From: Chrysomallon squamiferum
Taxonomy: Eukaryota > Mollusca > Gastropoda > Neomphalida > Peltospiridae
Assembly (NCBI GenBank): GCA_012295275.1
Contig: CM022679.1
Span: forward strand, 18,786,842-18,850,841
Direction: 5' to 3'
DNA length: 64,000 nucleotides
The notes beneath the pieces are model-generated. The model saw nothing but the letters and a program-made list of their open reading frames with translations. It did not search any database and was not told the DNA's origin. Positions 31,996-44,874 of the stretch are shown in pieces. The position numbers and the translations under genes were made by a program. Within the stretch, counting starts at the first letter, position 1. The number at the start of each line of letters is the position of its first letter.

Positions 31996-34900
31996 TTTTT
32001 TTTCGTGTGCACTCCCCGTACACATTTTCACATTTTATTCAGTTTATAATTCTATGTACTGGCATGTCATTTCATTCAATTATTATTTTCTCTCTTGCGA
32101 TGATTACATATTTCATTTCCACATTGAAATTAATCTTTTGGGAATTTTTTTTTTTTTTTTTTTTTTTTTTTGACTTTCAGTTCAGTAAACTTGCAAGTAA
32201 ATGAAATGATTAAAGTGAATCCATCCGAGTCTGTGGTTAACTGAAACGCTAGAAGATAAGAATTGCGTTTGCAGTACTAGAAGATACAATTAGTTTTCGC
32301 ATACAGTATTTGCTATACTGTGTTCGATGTATGCATTTTTCTGTGAGTTCACGTGTCTTCCTGACTTATGACCTCTTCAGAAGTGATTACATCACAATGA
32401 GTTCATCAACTTGGGAAATGCTGCCGATTAATTAGTCGCCAGGGATTCATCTATATGATTAAAATAATTTATTTTCTATATCATTTGGTGCCGCAATTTA
32501 TTATTACTTTATAAAATATATGTATATTCTGCCTATTACGTCTGATGTTTTGATTTCGGTTAATTAATTATTGGCTTCTTGTTTCTGTATGTGTATTTGC
32601 TGGTGCATGAACACTAATACGTACTCAGTCAGCAAGGGCATGGAATATTTGAAATTAATCAGTACCCTCGAAACTAATCAATAACAGCATGGCAATTTAT
32701 TTTAAATAAATTTAGGTTTTATTGTAGACTACAGACCCTATTATTTTAAAAATTGTTTAAGATATTTATGTTAAAAAAAAGAAAAATCAACTAAAAAGAA
32801 AAAAAAAAAAAAGAAAGAATAAACACATTTTGTTTCCAGTTAAATATTTAGAAAGCAGGACATAATTTGTTTTCTAGGAAACAATCATTTTTGTTTAATA
32901 ATATAATTTCTATGTATCATATTTTTTCTTTTTGTATCATTCGCTGAGTATTTAGTTGGTCTGTTACTGTGAACAGATATCTGTACTTTGTTAATACAGC
33001 TTTGTATCTGCTGGTCCGTTAATCATGCATCTGGAGATAATATTCTGAACCAGGTTAAAAACAAAATTAAGATTTATGTTTCTTTCATACGGATGCTTCT
33101 GCTCTATACATTGTGTACTGAGCTCCTTCGAGCTACAGTCCGACATTAGATATTTACTACTCCATCTGCGGAAATTTCTGTCTCTTCTCATAAAAGAAAA
33201 TATAACTATTTCAACACCACGGGTTATTTGAGCAACAGTCTTCAGTCGGGAATAACTCGTTTGGCGCTCGCATTTTTCATGTATCTTTCTAAGCATCATT
33301 TCGTCTGATCAGAGAAATCAATAACTAATCTAGCCGACCTCAATCAAGCAGCCTGTAAGAAGATTTAAGATGTAATTCTGACGTAAGGAGACACTTCGGA
33401 CACTCGAGACTTCTATAATTGAAAGATAAAGCAAGTGGCAAGTTGACAAAACCCAACCAGAAATATTTGCTTTAAAATGGTTGCCAGTTTAGTGTCGGTT
33501 TGCCGGCTGTAAAATCTTACCGTATTAAGAATCTGTTTGATTTGTTGTTATTCACTGAATTCAGTGGCATTAAAATAAGTTAACCATCTATAATCAGCTT
33601 TCTAAGTAACACATCTTTGAAGAAACATTTGAAATATATATATATTTCACGATTCGAACATACACATACATATACACGTTCGAATGATTAAAGATATTAG
33701 TATATAAAATAAGCTCACACATAAAGACACCTACTTAAAGGTTACGTTATGTAATTCACATCATTTTTCAGTGATCACACGATTTTTAAAGAAACTTTAA
33801 GAAATATATAATGCATTTGGGTTTTAAACTTCTTAACATTTATATCATGTTTCTGGCTGTTAATGTCCTTCACTACCAACTGGAGGTGTACATTAATCCT
33901 TCGAGTCTCTTTAGTTAGGTTTGCTACAAATGGCGGAAAACATATATCATAAATAAAGAATAAGATACGGCAATAGTACTTACTGAAACTTCAGTAATGA
34001 AATTCCCGTGTTTTAAACGAAATGCTATGTATCAATAATTCGACCAAGATCGGAATCCCAAATAATAAAACATATACATTATTTACATAATAATCACATG
34101 TATGTAATATATATAATGTGTGTGTTTCCCCTTTTCCATAAATACTGTTGTGTGATGACCCAAACAATAACGCAAACAATATATGTATGTATATGCATGT
34201 ATGTATGTATGTATGCATGTATCCTTCGACCATTGTACGTAATGGCAAGATATGATTAGTATATAAATATCTATATTTTTCACCACTGACCAGCAGTTTA
34301 TCTTTTTGGTACGGAACTGTATTTATTAGATATATTATTACTTATAATATATTGTTCAAAGCTACTTCTTTTGTGTTTAACTGATGGTTCAGATCTTAAT
34401 TAGGTTTTTATTTAAACAAGTAAATAGTTATTGTCTTAGAACTATCAAAAATTAGGCTCGAGAGCGGTGAGTTGATAAATAAAACAACTAATTTCATTTA
34501 CTTTTAGGATTACAGGATAAAAGAAATAAGAAAATAACATCCCTATTGTTTGTTAAATAAATTTACTTCAAATATTTACATTCATTCATATCTACTGTGA
34601 CATTTGATATTAAGTTTTAAAAAGTGAATTGTTTAGGTAATCTGAATGCAATGTTATCTTAAAAGATAATCATTAAACACATTGGCATATTTTATTGTAA
34701 TTACCTGCACAAATCAAAACAAATGGAAATACTGTTTACAGTGGCTAGGCAATTAAACACAGAGATTTTATTTTATTTTATTTTATTTTGAAAAGCATCA
34801 GCATTTTATTCCATTTCACGTTGTTAAATACAAAATCAGTTTAAATAACAAGGCGTATGGTGTACTGTTGCTTTTTAATATTATGTAACAAAACATTTCA

Positions 34901-35315
34901 GTTTATATCAGTTGCTTTAGAAACAAAGAATAATAATTTTACATCGACATAAAATGACAGTATGCCTATGTTTGTAAAATATAGGCTAGATCTGTTTTAA
35001 AGCATTAACATTGTATCATAATCAGAATTATTTATTTATTTTGTTGTTTGTTATTGTTCTTGTTTTAAAATGAATGCAATCTATTCAGACAAAATCAGTG
35101 AGTTTAAATTAATATGGAGACATGCTAATAAATAAATAATAAACAAACAAGACATCAACAAGACATCAAATAAATGACGGTTATTTAAATAATTGTAATA
35201 ATAATCTTCTTTAACGATGAATGGTTAAATGAAAATAACAATATTCACTGATTTCAAATTAGACCAAAAATAGAATGAAACCACTTCCACTTTAGAATTT
35301 TGTGTAAGAATAAAC

Positions 35316-35316
<1 letters not shown>

Positions 35317-35402
<86 letters not shown>
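35317..35402. repeat. CT dinucleotide microsatellite
   Basis: About 43 CT units, the longest CT run in the window. Confidence 0.97.
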
Positions 35403-35405
<3 letters not shown>

Positions 35406-36005
35406 CTGTGTCTATCTGCCTCTGACTGTGTCGTTTTCCTCTTTTCCTCTGTCCGTATCCTTCCGTCTTTTTAGTTCGGTAGTTTTATTATTACGGCTGC
35501 AGCAGGATCGCTAAACGATTACCTTAATAGACAATATATCGACGGTCTGCTTTTGCCAACGTCTCTGTGGAATGCATGTTGCAGGATGCTTGTTGATTAT
35601 AAGCCTTAATAATATCTCGCAGAGATTTCGTTTAGTTAACTCCAGTTCTAATTAGATCTCACAGTTCTGTGGCACCCAGGGAAAAAGATAACCCACTATA
35701 GCGATACTATGAAGCGTTACCAGTTTTGTCAAGATGTGTTCTTCTAACAGAAAGCATGAAATCTGGTGTATGAGATAAAGGGTTTCAAGGTATTTTAAAA
35801 TATTAAATTTAAAGGCAAACAAATAGTACGGGCAACATTATAATAGTTCACAATTATAATTAGTTGTCAAGTTAAGCAAGTTTAGTCCTTTTTCAAACAT
35901 CTTTTATATTTTATATATGAAAATTAATAAGATAATTTATTTTATGCCTTAAAGGGATGGAATTTTGTTTCTTTTTAAACAGGAACTAACACTGGTAGCA
36001 TTATG

Positions 36006-36008
<3 letters not shown>

Positions 36009-36055
<47 letters not shown>
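36009..36055. repeat. TA dinucleotide microsatellite
   Basis: Pure TA run about 400 bases beyond the 3' end of the minus-strand 142-aa ORF. Confidence 0.95.
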
Positions 36056-36058
<3 letters not shown>

Positions 36059-36455
36059 TAGGACTATTTCATGTTAAATAACAAACCGTAAAAATATACA
36101 GAAGTTATTTCTTTCTAAAGTTGTTATTAAATGACAATATAAAAAAAAATAATAACATTTGGATATACGTATTATATTGTATAAAATGATACACACTGGA
36201 TACAAAAGGATACATTTTTGGTCAAAAGTACGAAGCACACCATTTTCTAGTACAATAGACCATATATCAAATACAAATTATCTAAATGAATGACAAAGTA
36301 GTTATTACACAGCCGATGGAAAAATATGATTAAACAAAACAAACAATTTGGAATGCAACAATTATGACGTCTTCAGATTGTCTCTGTTGGTCTTATATAA
36401 TATCATAGAAGCATGCGCTGAAGCAGAAAAGACAATGTACAAGCACGGAGACTGA

Positions 36456-36884
36456 TTAGTACCCTTTCCTTTTGACCATAGCGAAATGTGTTAACTGTAA
36501 ATCTCCTTTGCGTTTATCTCCGCGTTCTAGTGTTCCTGTTACACAGTAGCCGAGCTGGAAATCCGCTTGGCTCACATTCGTTGTCAGATGCATTCTAAAA
36601 TCCGGCTGGTTAGCAAGCTGTTTGAATCTGCCGTAGATCATCATGGACCCGTTACCTTTGTCTACCATTTTACCCTTGGTAGTTGTCTTTTTTGACCCAG
36701 TCACCTCTACAACTTTGCACTTGGTCCTGCTCCACCAGTAAGTTTTGAGGATCCAGTATGTAATCAAAGCTGGCTGAGCCCATCCCTCATATGGAAAAAG
36801 AAGAACTTTGGCCGGATATCCTTCATAGCGAAATACCTTTCTGCAGCATTTTCCTCGTGTTTCATAGTAAAACATCTGTACCAT
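36456..36884 (-). CDS. Unidentified 142-aa protein, minus strand
   Basis: I do not recognise this protein. The composition is balanced and not repeat-derived: MFYYETRGKCCRKVF at the start, an aromatic segment (ITYWILKTYWW, 41-51), then polar and basic sequence with GYCVTGTLERG (112-122), ending MVKRKGY. It has four cysteines (13, 14, 56, 114) and is strongly basic. No signal peptide or membrane segment is visible from Met1. An in-frame TGA lies four codons upstream, and ATG sits in a good context (A at -3, G at +4), so either this is the whole protein or upstream coding exons join by a poor acceptor. A plausible 3' splice site, TTTTCATTTTAG, ends at 36952, so 36951-36885 could be 5' UTR of the last exon. 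It lies antisense between the two BMP genes. Alternating hydrophobic and polar residues suggest a beta-rich domain; that is inference. Confidence 0.55.
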   Translation of the reverse strand: MVQMFYYETRGKCCRKVFRYEGYPAKVLLFPYEGWAQPALITYWILKTYWWSRTKCKVVEVTGSKKTTTKGKMVDKGNGSMMIYGRFKQLANQPDFRMHLTTNVSQADFQLGYCVTGTLERGDKRKGDLQLTHFAMVKRKGY

Positions 36885-36951
36885 ATTGTGATGATTTCAG
36901 AATTTTATCTCCGAAGTTTCAAATCAGAATTCTATTTTCCCTTCACATTAT

Positions 36952-37743
36952 CTAAAATGAAAACATAAATATTACTTTGACGAATGAAATTAACAAAACA
37001 GAAATACTGAATGTTTTTTGTAGACATTTAAATTACAAAAGCAATAATATTGGTGTACAGTTCTTTATTACCAGAAATAATAAGAAATGTTATAAATCCG
37101 GGTACAGAGATAAGCGGCGTAAGAGTCATAACAAAGACATAATTTAGTTCTTATCACGTTTCAATGCTACAGCTTAATAACAGCGCCAGAACTACTGGTA
37201 CTGATGTTAGAATTTCCTGACATTAATAACGCTTTTCACTGTGAGGATTCTAATGTGGTTTGCTATGTGAAAGGAATTAAGAAAAATCTAAGTTTCCTGT
37301 GTCTTTCAATTCAATCTTTCGATGCAACGACAGTTCCTTCGATCCACTAACTTTCTTAGATCCAATAACGTGGCCTGTAATGAAAACTGTCGCGGGCGAA
37401 ATGAAGTTGACGAACGTTCAGATAAGAAGATGGATTTTATGAGTGGTTTTAGTTTTCATTTATTCCGCGCTTAGAAAGTCTCAAAGATGATGCAGTGGAA
37501 ATATTTTATAGAGCGAGAAATTGACTTTCAGTTCTTATAACATTTAAATTTAAATGTGTTTTTCATTAAATATAGATTAAATATAAATATTTCATAATAA
37601 ACTGTCAGCAGAATGATATCTTTTATTTTTAAATAAATGCCTTCTAACAAAAAGTGAAATACTAATATCAAATAAATTATATAAATTTATATTCATCTAT
37701 TACTGTTATTATTTTATTATTATTATTATTATTATTGTTATTA

Positions 37744-37789
<46 letters not shown>

Positions 37790-39236
37790 TTAACTGTTGA
37801 TATATAACAACCTTTGACTCTTCAGCAAAATTTTAACAACAACAGTAATAAGTTTGGTTGTTTGTTGAACGACATACCAGCAAGGCTATTGGGTGTCTAG
37901 ATTAGTAATGAATTTAATCATTGCTAGAAACTTTTCACATTTTTGTACTTCCCCGTTCAGAACACTTTTTTTTTTTCACTTAATTTCATATTTAATGTTT
38001 TAATTAATTGATTTGATCGTTTTTCTGGTTATAAATTACTACACTTTTTTACTAAATTTTATTTATTTCTCTTTGCAAACTTTATTATATTGTATTATAA
38101 TTCATTGCTATTACGTTAATTATCTTATACTGCTTTTAAAAACAAGCCACATAGTTATATAAACACAGTATTTATATAGTTACAGATTAATGTTATTGCT
38201 CTCAATCACTCTGCTACAAACAGCAATTCACATTCTATGTTGTCTTTCTTATAATGGTTGTCAAGGGAGACGTATGCTGCACAAACTTGAAATTAAAAAA
38301 TTAAAATTAAAAGGATAATAATAATAAAAAAAACACCAGTGCAAAGGCAGTAAAACCGTGTAAAAAAGGGTACACAAGGGGTTTAGTTAATCTTTTAATT
38401 AGGACAGAGTGGTGAAAAGAAATAACTGATTAATTAAGTAATGAACGACCCTGTCACGGACGTCATAAAACGCGTTGTTATCCGTTTCTTACCGACCGCT
38501 GACGGCGCAAGCCATCGATTTTAGCGTCTTGTTCGTTAAGGATTTGTTTTCGAAACACTGGTAATGACTAGAAGAACAGCCCCAGAGACGTTTTCGTTAG
38601 TTTTCTTACTTCCTCTGGGAGAAAAACACAAAATGCTTTCCAGCAGTTCTTTGTATAGTGAATATTAAACGCATTTTATATGTATGTACATTCGAAAAAG
38701 AATGTTTACGGCTGATAAAGAACACAGAAATATTTCACAGAATTATGTGTAAACAAACAAACAAAAAAAAACCCAGCTGACACCACAGTGACTTCAGCAT
38801 GTAAGAAAAGTTAATGGGAAAAAAAGCGATTTATTTAATAATATTTTTGTATTTATATTTATTTTTCAAATTTTTAATTATTACTTTTATTTTTTTAACG
38901 CTAGGAGGTTTTAATCATTTCATAATAATTACATGTAGACTTGTGTACAAATGAAAGTGCACGTATACTCTTACATACAGACAGCACAGAAAGCAGTTTA
39001 CATAATTTGTATCAAAACACACAAACAATCAAGTTAACACATATACTAATACACATATGAACATTTATAACCATGAACCTGCACTTGCACAAATCCGAAT
39101 ACACAAGGCTGAGATGTAACGAATTTAAAATATTTGTGAAAAAACTAACATAAAAGATACTTACAGCTCTTCCCATTTAAAACATCAGGTATACTCCAAT
39201 TGAAATAAAGTTGTACGACTATCAGTTAACACATAA

Positions 39237-39275
<39 letters not shown>

Positions 39276-40200
39276 ACAAACAAATAAAACATATGACTAC
39301 AGATAATGAAATAAAATATTTACAATACTAAAATAATATTTCTTACAATAATATGAATCCGGCAATACTATGTTTTTTCTTTAACTTCACCAGATTACAG
39401 TATTACATTCAGATTATAAGTGATATGCGATATTTTAGCAAAAGAAACTCACCTCATTGTTCACTTACATGGGAAATCCTGCGACGTCGTCCACTGATGA
39501 TCAAGCAAGGAGTCTGCGTGGAGCAAATGAGTGCAGCACGTTCCCGGAGAGTCGTGTCTTCATACATTACTATCTTACAGTCCTCTCCTCTTTCTTTGGA
39601 CCAATTACATTTCCTTATTCTTTAGTAAGACGTTCATCTCACGGTGCCGTTAAAACCCTCAGTGAAATTGGATGTCGACAGAATCGGTACTGCACAGATT
39701 AATGTATACCTTTGACAATGAATATTCAGCAACCAATCAATGAATTTGAAATCGTTTATTTTCTCTAACTACAAACGTCACATCAAACTTAGTTCATATT
39801 CAGTAGTTGTTGATGCACCTTGATCTGTGGAAAGAATGGTTCGCTGACGCTGTGTTCCAGTTATCGACGTCCAGTGCTTCAGTGTAGATGGTGACTGCAC
39901 GGAAGCGAAGCGGATTCACTAATGAAGGCAACTTGCCGCTCATGCACTTTTCTCCTGGCGATGTTGTCAGATCAGATTAGTCTTCACTTCGATTGAAAGT
40001 AATTCGCCGAGACTGTATTGCACTTTATCCGAAACCGAACAACGGAGATGATAACATAATATTCGTTTCTCTTTCTGCTCTTTTAGTTCCCGTTTTATTT
40101 ATTTCTCACTTTCTTAATAGAAAATCCTTTGAAGAACATAATATTCACATAATTGTTAGCTCTCCTTTTCGATTAAATTAACAGATTTTCTGTCAGGACT
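36952..40200. other. Upstream region of the minus-strand ORF, with possible 5' exons
   Basis: AT-rich DNA with two GC-richer patches (38450-38640 and 39440-39990). Each contains splice-like signals on the minus strand. At 39453/39452 there is CAATGAG|GTGAGT. A 122-base segment at 38614..38493 is bounded by TTTTTCTCCCAG and GTAAGA and has stops in all three minus-strand frames. If used, they would be untranslated exons of the gene ending at 36456. ATT and TAAA arrays lie at about 37713-37785 and 39233-39287. Confidence 0.35.
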
Positions 40201-40959
40201 TCTTTTGCCTATTTATCATGCATTTATTTTCTGTTTAAATGCAGTGTAACACCTTTCTCCATTATCTTTATTTAATGGAAGAAGTATTGTTAATTTCTGT
40301 ACTATTGTGTCTGTGATAAAAGCCACTGCATGACTTCATTCATGCATGCTTTCTTTTTAAGTAATGTCAATTAAAAAGGCAGGCAAATACCTATACGGTC
40401 ACATAAATTAGAAGTATCAAAACTGCAGTCATTAAAAAAATAATAATAATTTAAAAAATAACCTGTTTCGCGAAAATCGTAGCAACTGAAAAATTTTATG
40501 TCTGAAAGCTTCCGAATTATTTATTCTTGAAACTAGTATCATATCCAACATTTTTCATTTTGTTCGCAAGCACAAGTTTCTTGTACATAAGCCTTCTATC
40601 GCAGAATAATACTCATTTAGATATCTGCCTAAAGCTACTTTAGTATTAGGATCTCGAGTCGATCAATACTTCTTACATTCTTTTGGCATCAACATATATC
40701 TCCTAGTGCCTCATCTGCACGACGTTGTCACAACAAACTTTTCTCAAAATAGCAGAAAGAATCTGCTTCTTGTCTTTGTTGTGGAAAAATTCACAGTGCG
40801 CTTCAAATCATGATTGACATTAGTGAAAGCACAAAACTACCCATTTCATAACGTATCGATTTACACTGTAAGTGAGGTTTCTCTCTGCTAATCTCAGAAC
40901 AGTAATACAATAATGAAATGTATAAAAAAAAAAAAAAAAAGATTCAAACAATTACTCTA

Positions 40960-40994
40960 CTTCTACTACTACAACTACTAGTACTACTACTATT

Positions 40995-41030
<36 letters not shown>

Positions 41031-41049
41031 TATTATTATTATTATTATT

Positions 41050-41080
<31 letters not shown>
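40960..41080. repeat. Compound trinucleotide array with AAT/ATT palindrome
   Basis: ACT units, then AAT (40998-41030), then ATT (41031-41052), then TTG. The AAT and ATT blocks are perfect complements and form an inverted repeat without a spacer. Confidence 0.95.
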
Positions 41081-41083
<3 letters not shown>

Positions 41084-43066
41084 TTGTTTTCATCATACAA
41101 TTATTTTAAATTATTACAAACATATCTGACATATAACATGTATTTTACGTTTGTGTATATATGCAGAGATATAAAGGCTGTGTTATTTCCTGATTAATAC
41201 TCTACTTAATTCTGTTTTGTTCGAAATCTCTCTATATGATTAGCTGTCAGTTGATTATATTCTTGTATAGCTATCTGTATGTTTATCTAACAGTAAACTG
41301 AATTTGTTTATACTTACACAGGAGTTTTCTACATTTTTGATTACGAGATTTAATGACAGTGTCGGAGACGTTGTACGCTGAAACAACTCATTTCATATAA
41401 GATAACAATGAACTGGCGTTGAACGTTTTCAGAATGGCTTTCTTTCTTCGATTTTTCTCTGTTTTTATATTAGCTGCGACTAATCACCTTTGTAGCATTT
41501 GTTGTAAATCTACTTTAACACTACAAATCTTTGCCAGTCGTCGGCGAGAAATTAAACCTACATCATTACAACATTTTAGCCAAAATATTCCGTGCTAAAT
41601 ATAATTTTATTTGTTTTATGCGTGTTTTAATTGTGAAAACAGGTCGGTGAAAATTTCGTTTACCCCTGTCAACCATGTGTACTGCACCGTAACAATATGT
41701 CCGCGATAGTCTAAATAATACTAATAATATATCCGGGAAGACTAATGTTTTATCATTTTATTATTTTTTTATTTTTTGCTGAAATACTTATATTGTATGT
41801 CTTTGTCACGGAACATGAAATTCTGTACTTTATCTTCACAATTCATTCTAAGTTTACTGAGCCATGATAGGTCAGTTTAATAGTAGAACTGTTTTTGTGT
41901 GTTAGCGAGATTTTAAACATCGACATTGTTGTCAGAATATACTAGAACCACAAAATACAATCAATCACACACTGAAACACGTGACAGACTAGACAATATC
42001 AGTTTGATTAAAATGAATGTGCGCAGCTCGTCCCTGAGTTGCTGTTTCACGAGATGAACTGGTTTTATACGATTCATCACTGAAACTGTAACGCAAAATG
42101 GATAATTAGCGCAGAGTATATGGTCAGTGCCAGGACTGATAAATTCAGTATGTTTTTAAATTAACGAAATATATATTGTCTAGGTACAGTCGTGATTGAT
42201 GAAAAAACCTTAATTACAGACCTAATAGTTTTACAGATTTTAGAAATAGACTCTGCTTAATGGTATCAACCTTTGCAAAATACAAATTCTCTCTATTTTA
42301 CATTGCTAGAGCCTGAAAAGATTAATTTCTGATCATTGATTATATTTGGTGTTGTGTTACAGTTAACTGAGATAATTTTTTGTAGGTGTTGGACCACTCA
42401 AAAGAAATGTGTGTCTAGCACATTTACCCTGCAATAAATTACAGTCATATAAACATTATTATTCAGAAGATAAAGTCACTAAGTTACAGTAAATATAAAA
42501 AAGAGTATGAATTTAAAGAAAAAAGGAATAACTAACTGAATGTTGGTTTTACATTAACAATTATTATTATTAGTAGTAGTAGTAGTAGTAGCAGTAGTAG
42601 TAGTAGTAATATTGTTGCTGTTGTTTTTGTTTTACATGTTGATAGAACTTTATATTTATATGTTCAAAGTGCATTTTACCGGAAAGTTCCTAGTAATCGT
42701 TATAAATGTATGAGTATTTGTACTAACACTTGATTACACGCAATCACGATCACTTTACTCGATTAATTTTTATTTCAGTTTTATTTTTTTATTTTTTTTT
42801 TTTTTTTTTCATACTTAATATTTTTTATTGCAGTTATACCAGTTTGTTTTAAAACTACATACACACCTGTGAGAAAAACTGTAATTTTATCGTTTCGATT
42901 TCTGTATCTTAAACATTCCGTCGAGTTTCCCGCACTATTTTACCTAACTGTGGAAGTGAAATTAATAGTACTCCACTGCAGACCATGGGAAACTGTTGAT
43001 TAAAATTGGAGTTATTTTAATTAGACTTTGGGGCTATGTTACACCACAGTTTTTCAGCGCGAAATG

Positions 43067-43099
43067 TAAAAAAAATAAAAAAAAAAAAAAAAAAATAAA

Positions 43100-43174
<75 letters not shown>
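43067..43174. repeat. Poly(A), TAAA, AAT compound array
   Basis: A-rich start, then TAAA units, then about 20 AAT units. Confidence 0.95.
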
Positions 43175-43176
<2 letters not shown>

Positions 43177-44826
43177 TGGTTTCATTGTCATATTTCTTTA
43201 AATATGATGATGATGATAATAATAATCATAATCATAATATAATAATAACCTATTTCTGTCTCGTACAAAAATATTTTAAAAATTAAATACATAAAAAAAA
43301 CATTATTAAGTTCTTTATTATTACCAAATTTCTTGCATAAACATAATGTTCAGTTAAATTATTTCTTCTTTTTTTTATTTAATGTTTGAAAATAATATAT
43401 ACACCATATATAAAAGAATAATAAAATATAAAAAATTCTCTTTCACAGATACAGTATTAAGAAAGCAGTCGCCTAGAGTATGTTATATACTTGGAAAAAA
43501 AAAAGGAATGCGATTTTTCATGTCTTCTAAACAGTAGCAGATATTAGTTCTAATACATAAAACTATTTTGTTATTATAAAAACAACTTTTTTTCTCCCCT
43601 GTTGCATGACTGGTTTCTAAACAGTAGCCGTTTACAAGTATCAGATTACTTTAGATGTCGTGCATTTAAAAATATTAATAATAATAATAATAAAATTCAA
43701 ACTCAGTTGTATCGTACAAATGTCAGGTAAGAAAAAAGCACATGGCCTGTGTTCTAGACTCGTGTGACATGTATCTCTTTCTCTACAGTTAGCGTTTTGA
43801 AAATTTAAAACATCCACAGTATTTTAAAAATTAGGATACATATAGTTCTGGGACAAAATCCCCAAACCATAAATTAGGCACTGAAATAAAACGTAAATAA
43901 CAGCTTCGCTCTTTGTTGTTAAAAACATTTTGATAGAATTAAGCAGACTGGATGCGGAATATTTGTCCGAGGCGCTATACAATCGGTTTGCACTGGGTTT
44001 TTTCTTCTATTGTGGAATTCCCACTGAGTTATCAATGTCAAGACACAGAAAATTACAATTTCATGAATGTAATAGATGAACGAGAAAGTAATAAATAGTT
44101 AAATTACTGATAGAAGACTGTTGTCTGCAGACAGCCATAAATTAACTAGTATCTAGAGATAGTGATAAAATCATAAAACTTAATTAACATCTGATAAAAT
44201 TTATTCGTGCTCAGAAAATATTTTGCAAAAATTAATTAAACAATATCATAAATATTTTTCTTAAAATAATTTTCCTTTCTTTTTCTTTATCTTCTAAGTT
44301 TTTATCACAAACTATAATAATACAGTAAACATTCAGCGATAATAACTTATTCTGTAAGGAGTAACAGCTATTGAAAGGCAGAAATATAAAAAGGAGGAAA
44401 GCCTGGGTCGGTGAAGAGGAGTTGATGATATATAGAAGTTTGCTGCGGACGATCTCAAGAATAGGAACACGTGGCATGTTGCTTGTGAGATAAAAACTCA
44501 ATGCTATTGACTACCTTTTTTTTTTTTTTTTTTTTTAGTTAACATTATAATATCATAATATTGTAGTGTATATATCCTTTCAAAGGATATGTTTGGGTAT
44601 TTTACAGATTTTAACAACGTTAATAGTTTTTGAAATAGCTTTAAGTAGATTTCGGAAATGTATTTTTAATACAGTCCTGAAAATGCTTGTAAATGTTTTA
44701 TGTATGTAAATAAATGTTTTTATAATATAAATTTCTAGAGATAAAATTACGAAATAATTATCTTTTTTTTAATATGAAGAAATATTTCTGCGCCAGTGAG
44801 TTTTTTAATTCTTACATATACACATA

Positions 44827-44830
<4 letters not shown>

Positions 44831-44870
<40 letters not shown>
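44831..44870. repeat. CA dinucleotide microsatellite
   Basis: Pure CA run of about 20 units. Confidence 0.95.

Positions 44871-44874
<4 letters not shown>

Larger units (their letters stand above)
31369..36455. other. Intergenic, repeat-rich, no gene seen
   Basis: Contains TA, ATT/AGT/TTG and CT arrays, listed separately. A 102-aa minus-strand ORF at 32991-33299 has varied composition but no recognisable motif, no splice support and no signal peptide, so it is not called. Confidence 0.65.

Noticed and set aside
32991-33299. 102-aa minus-strand ORF
   Set aside because: Varied composition but no motif, poor gene context and no splice or promoter support.
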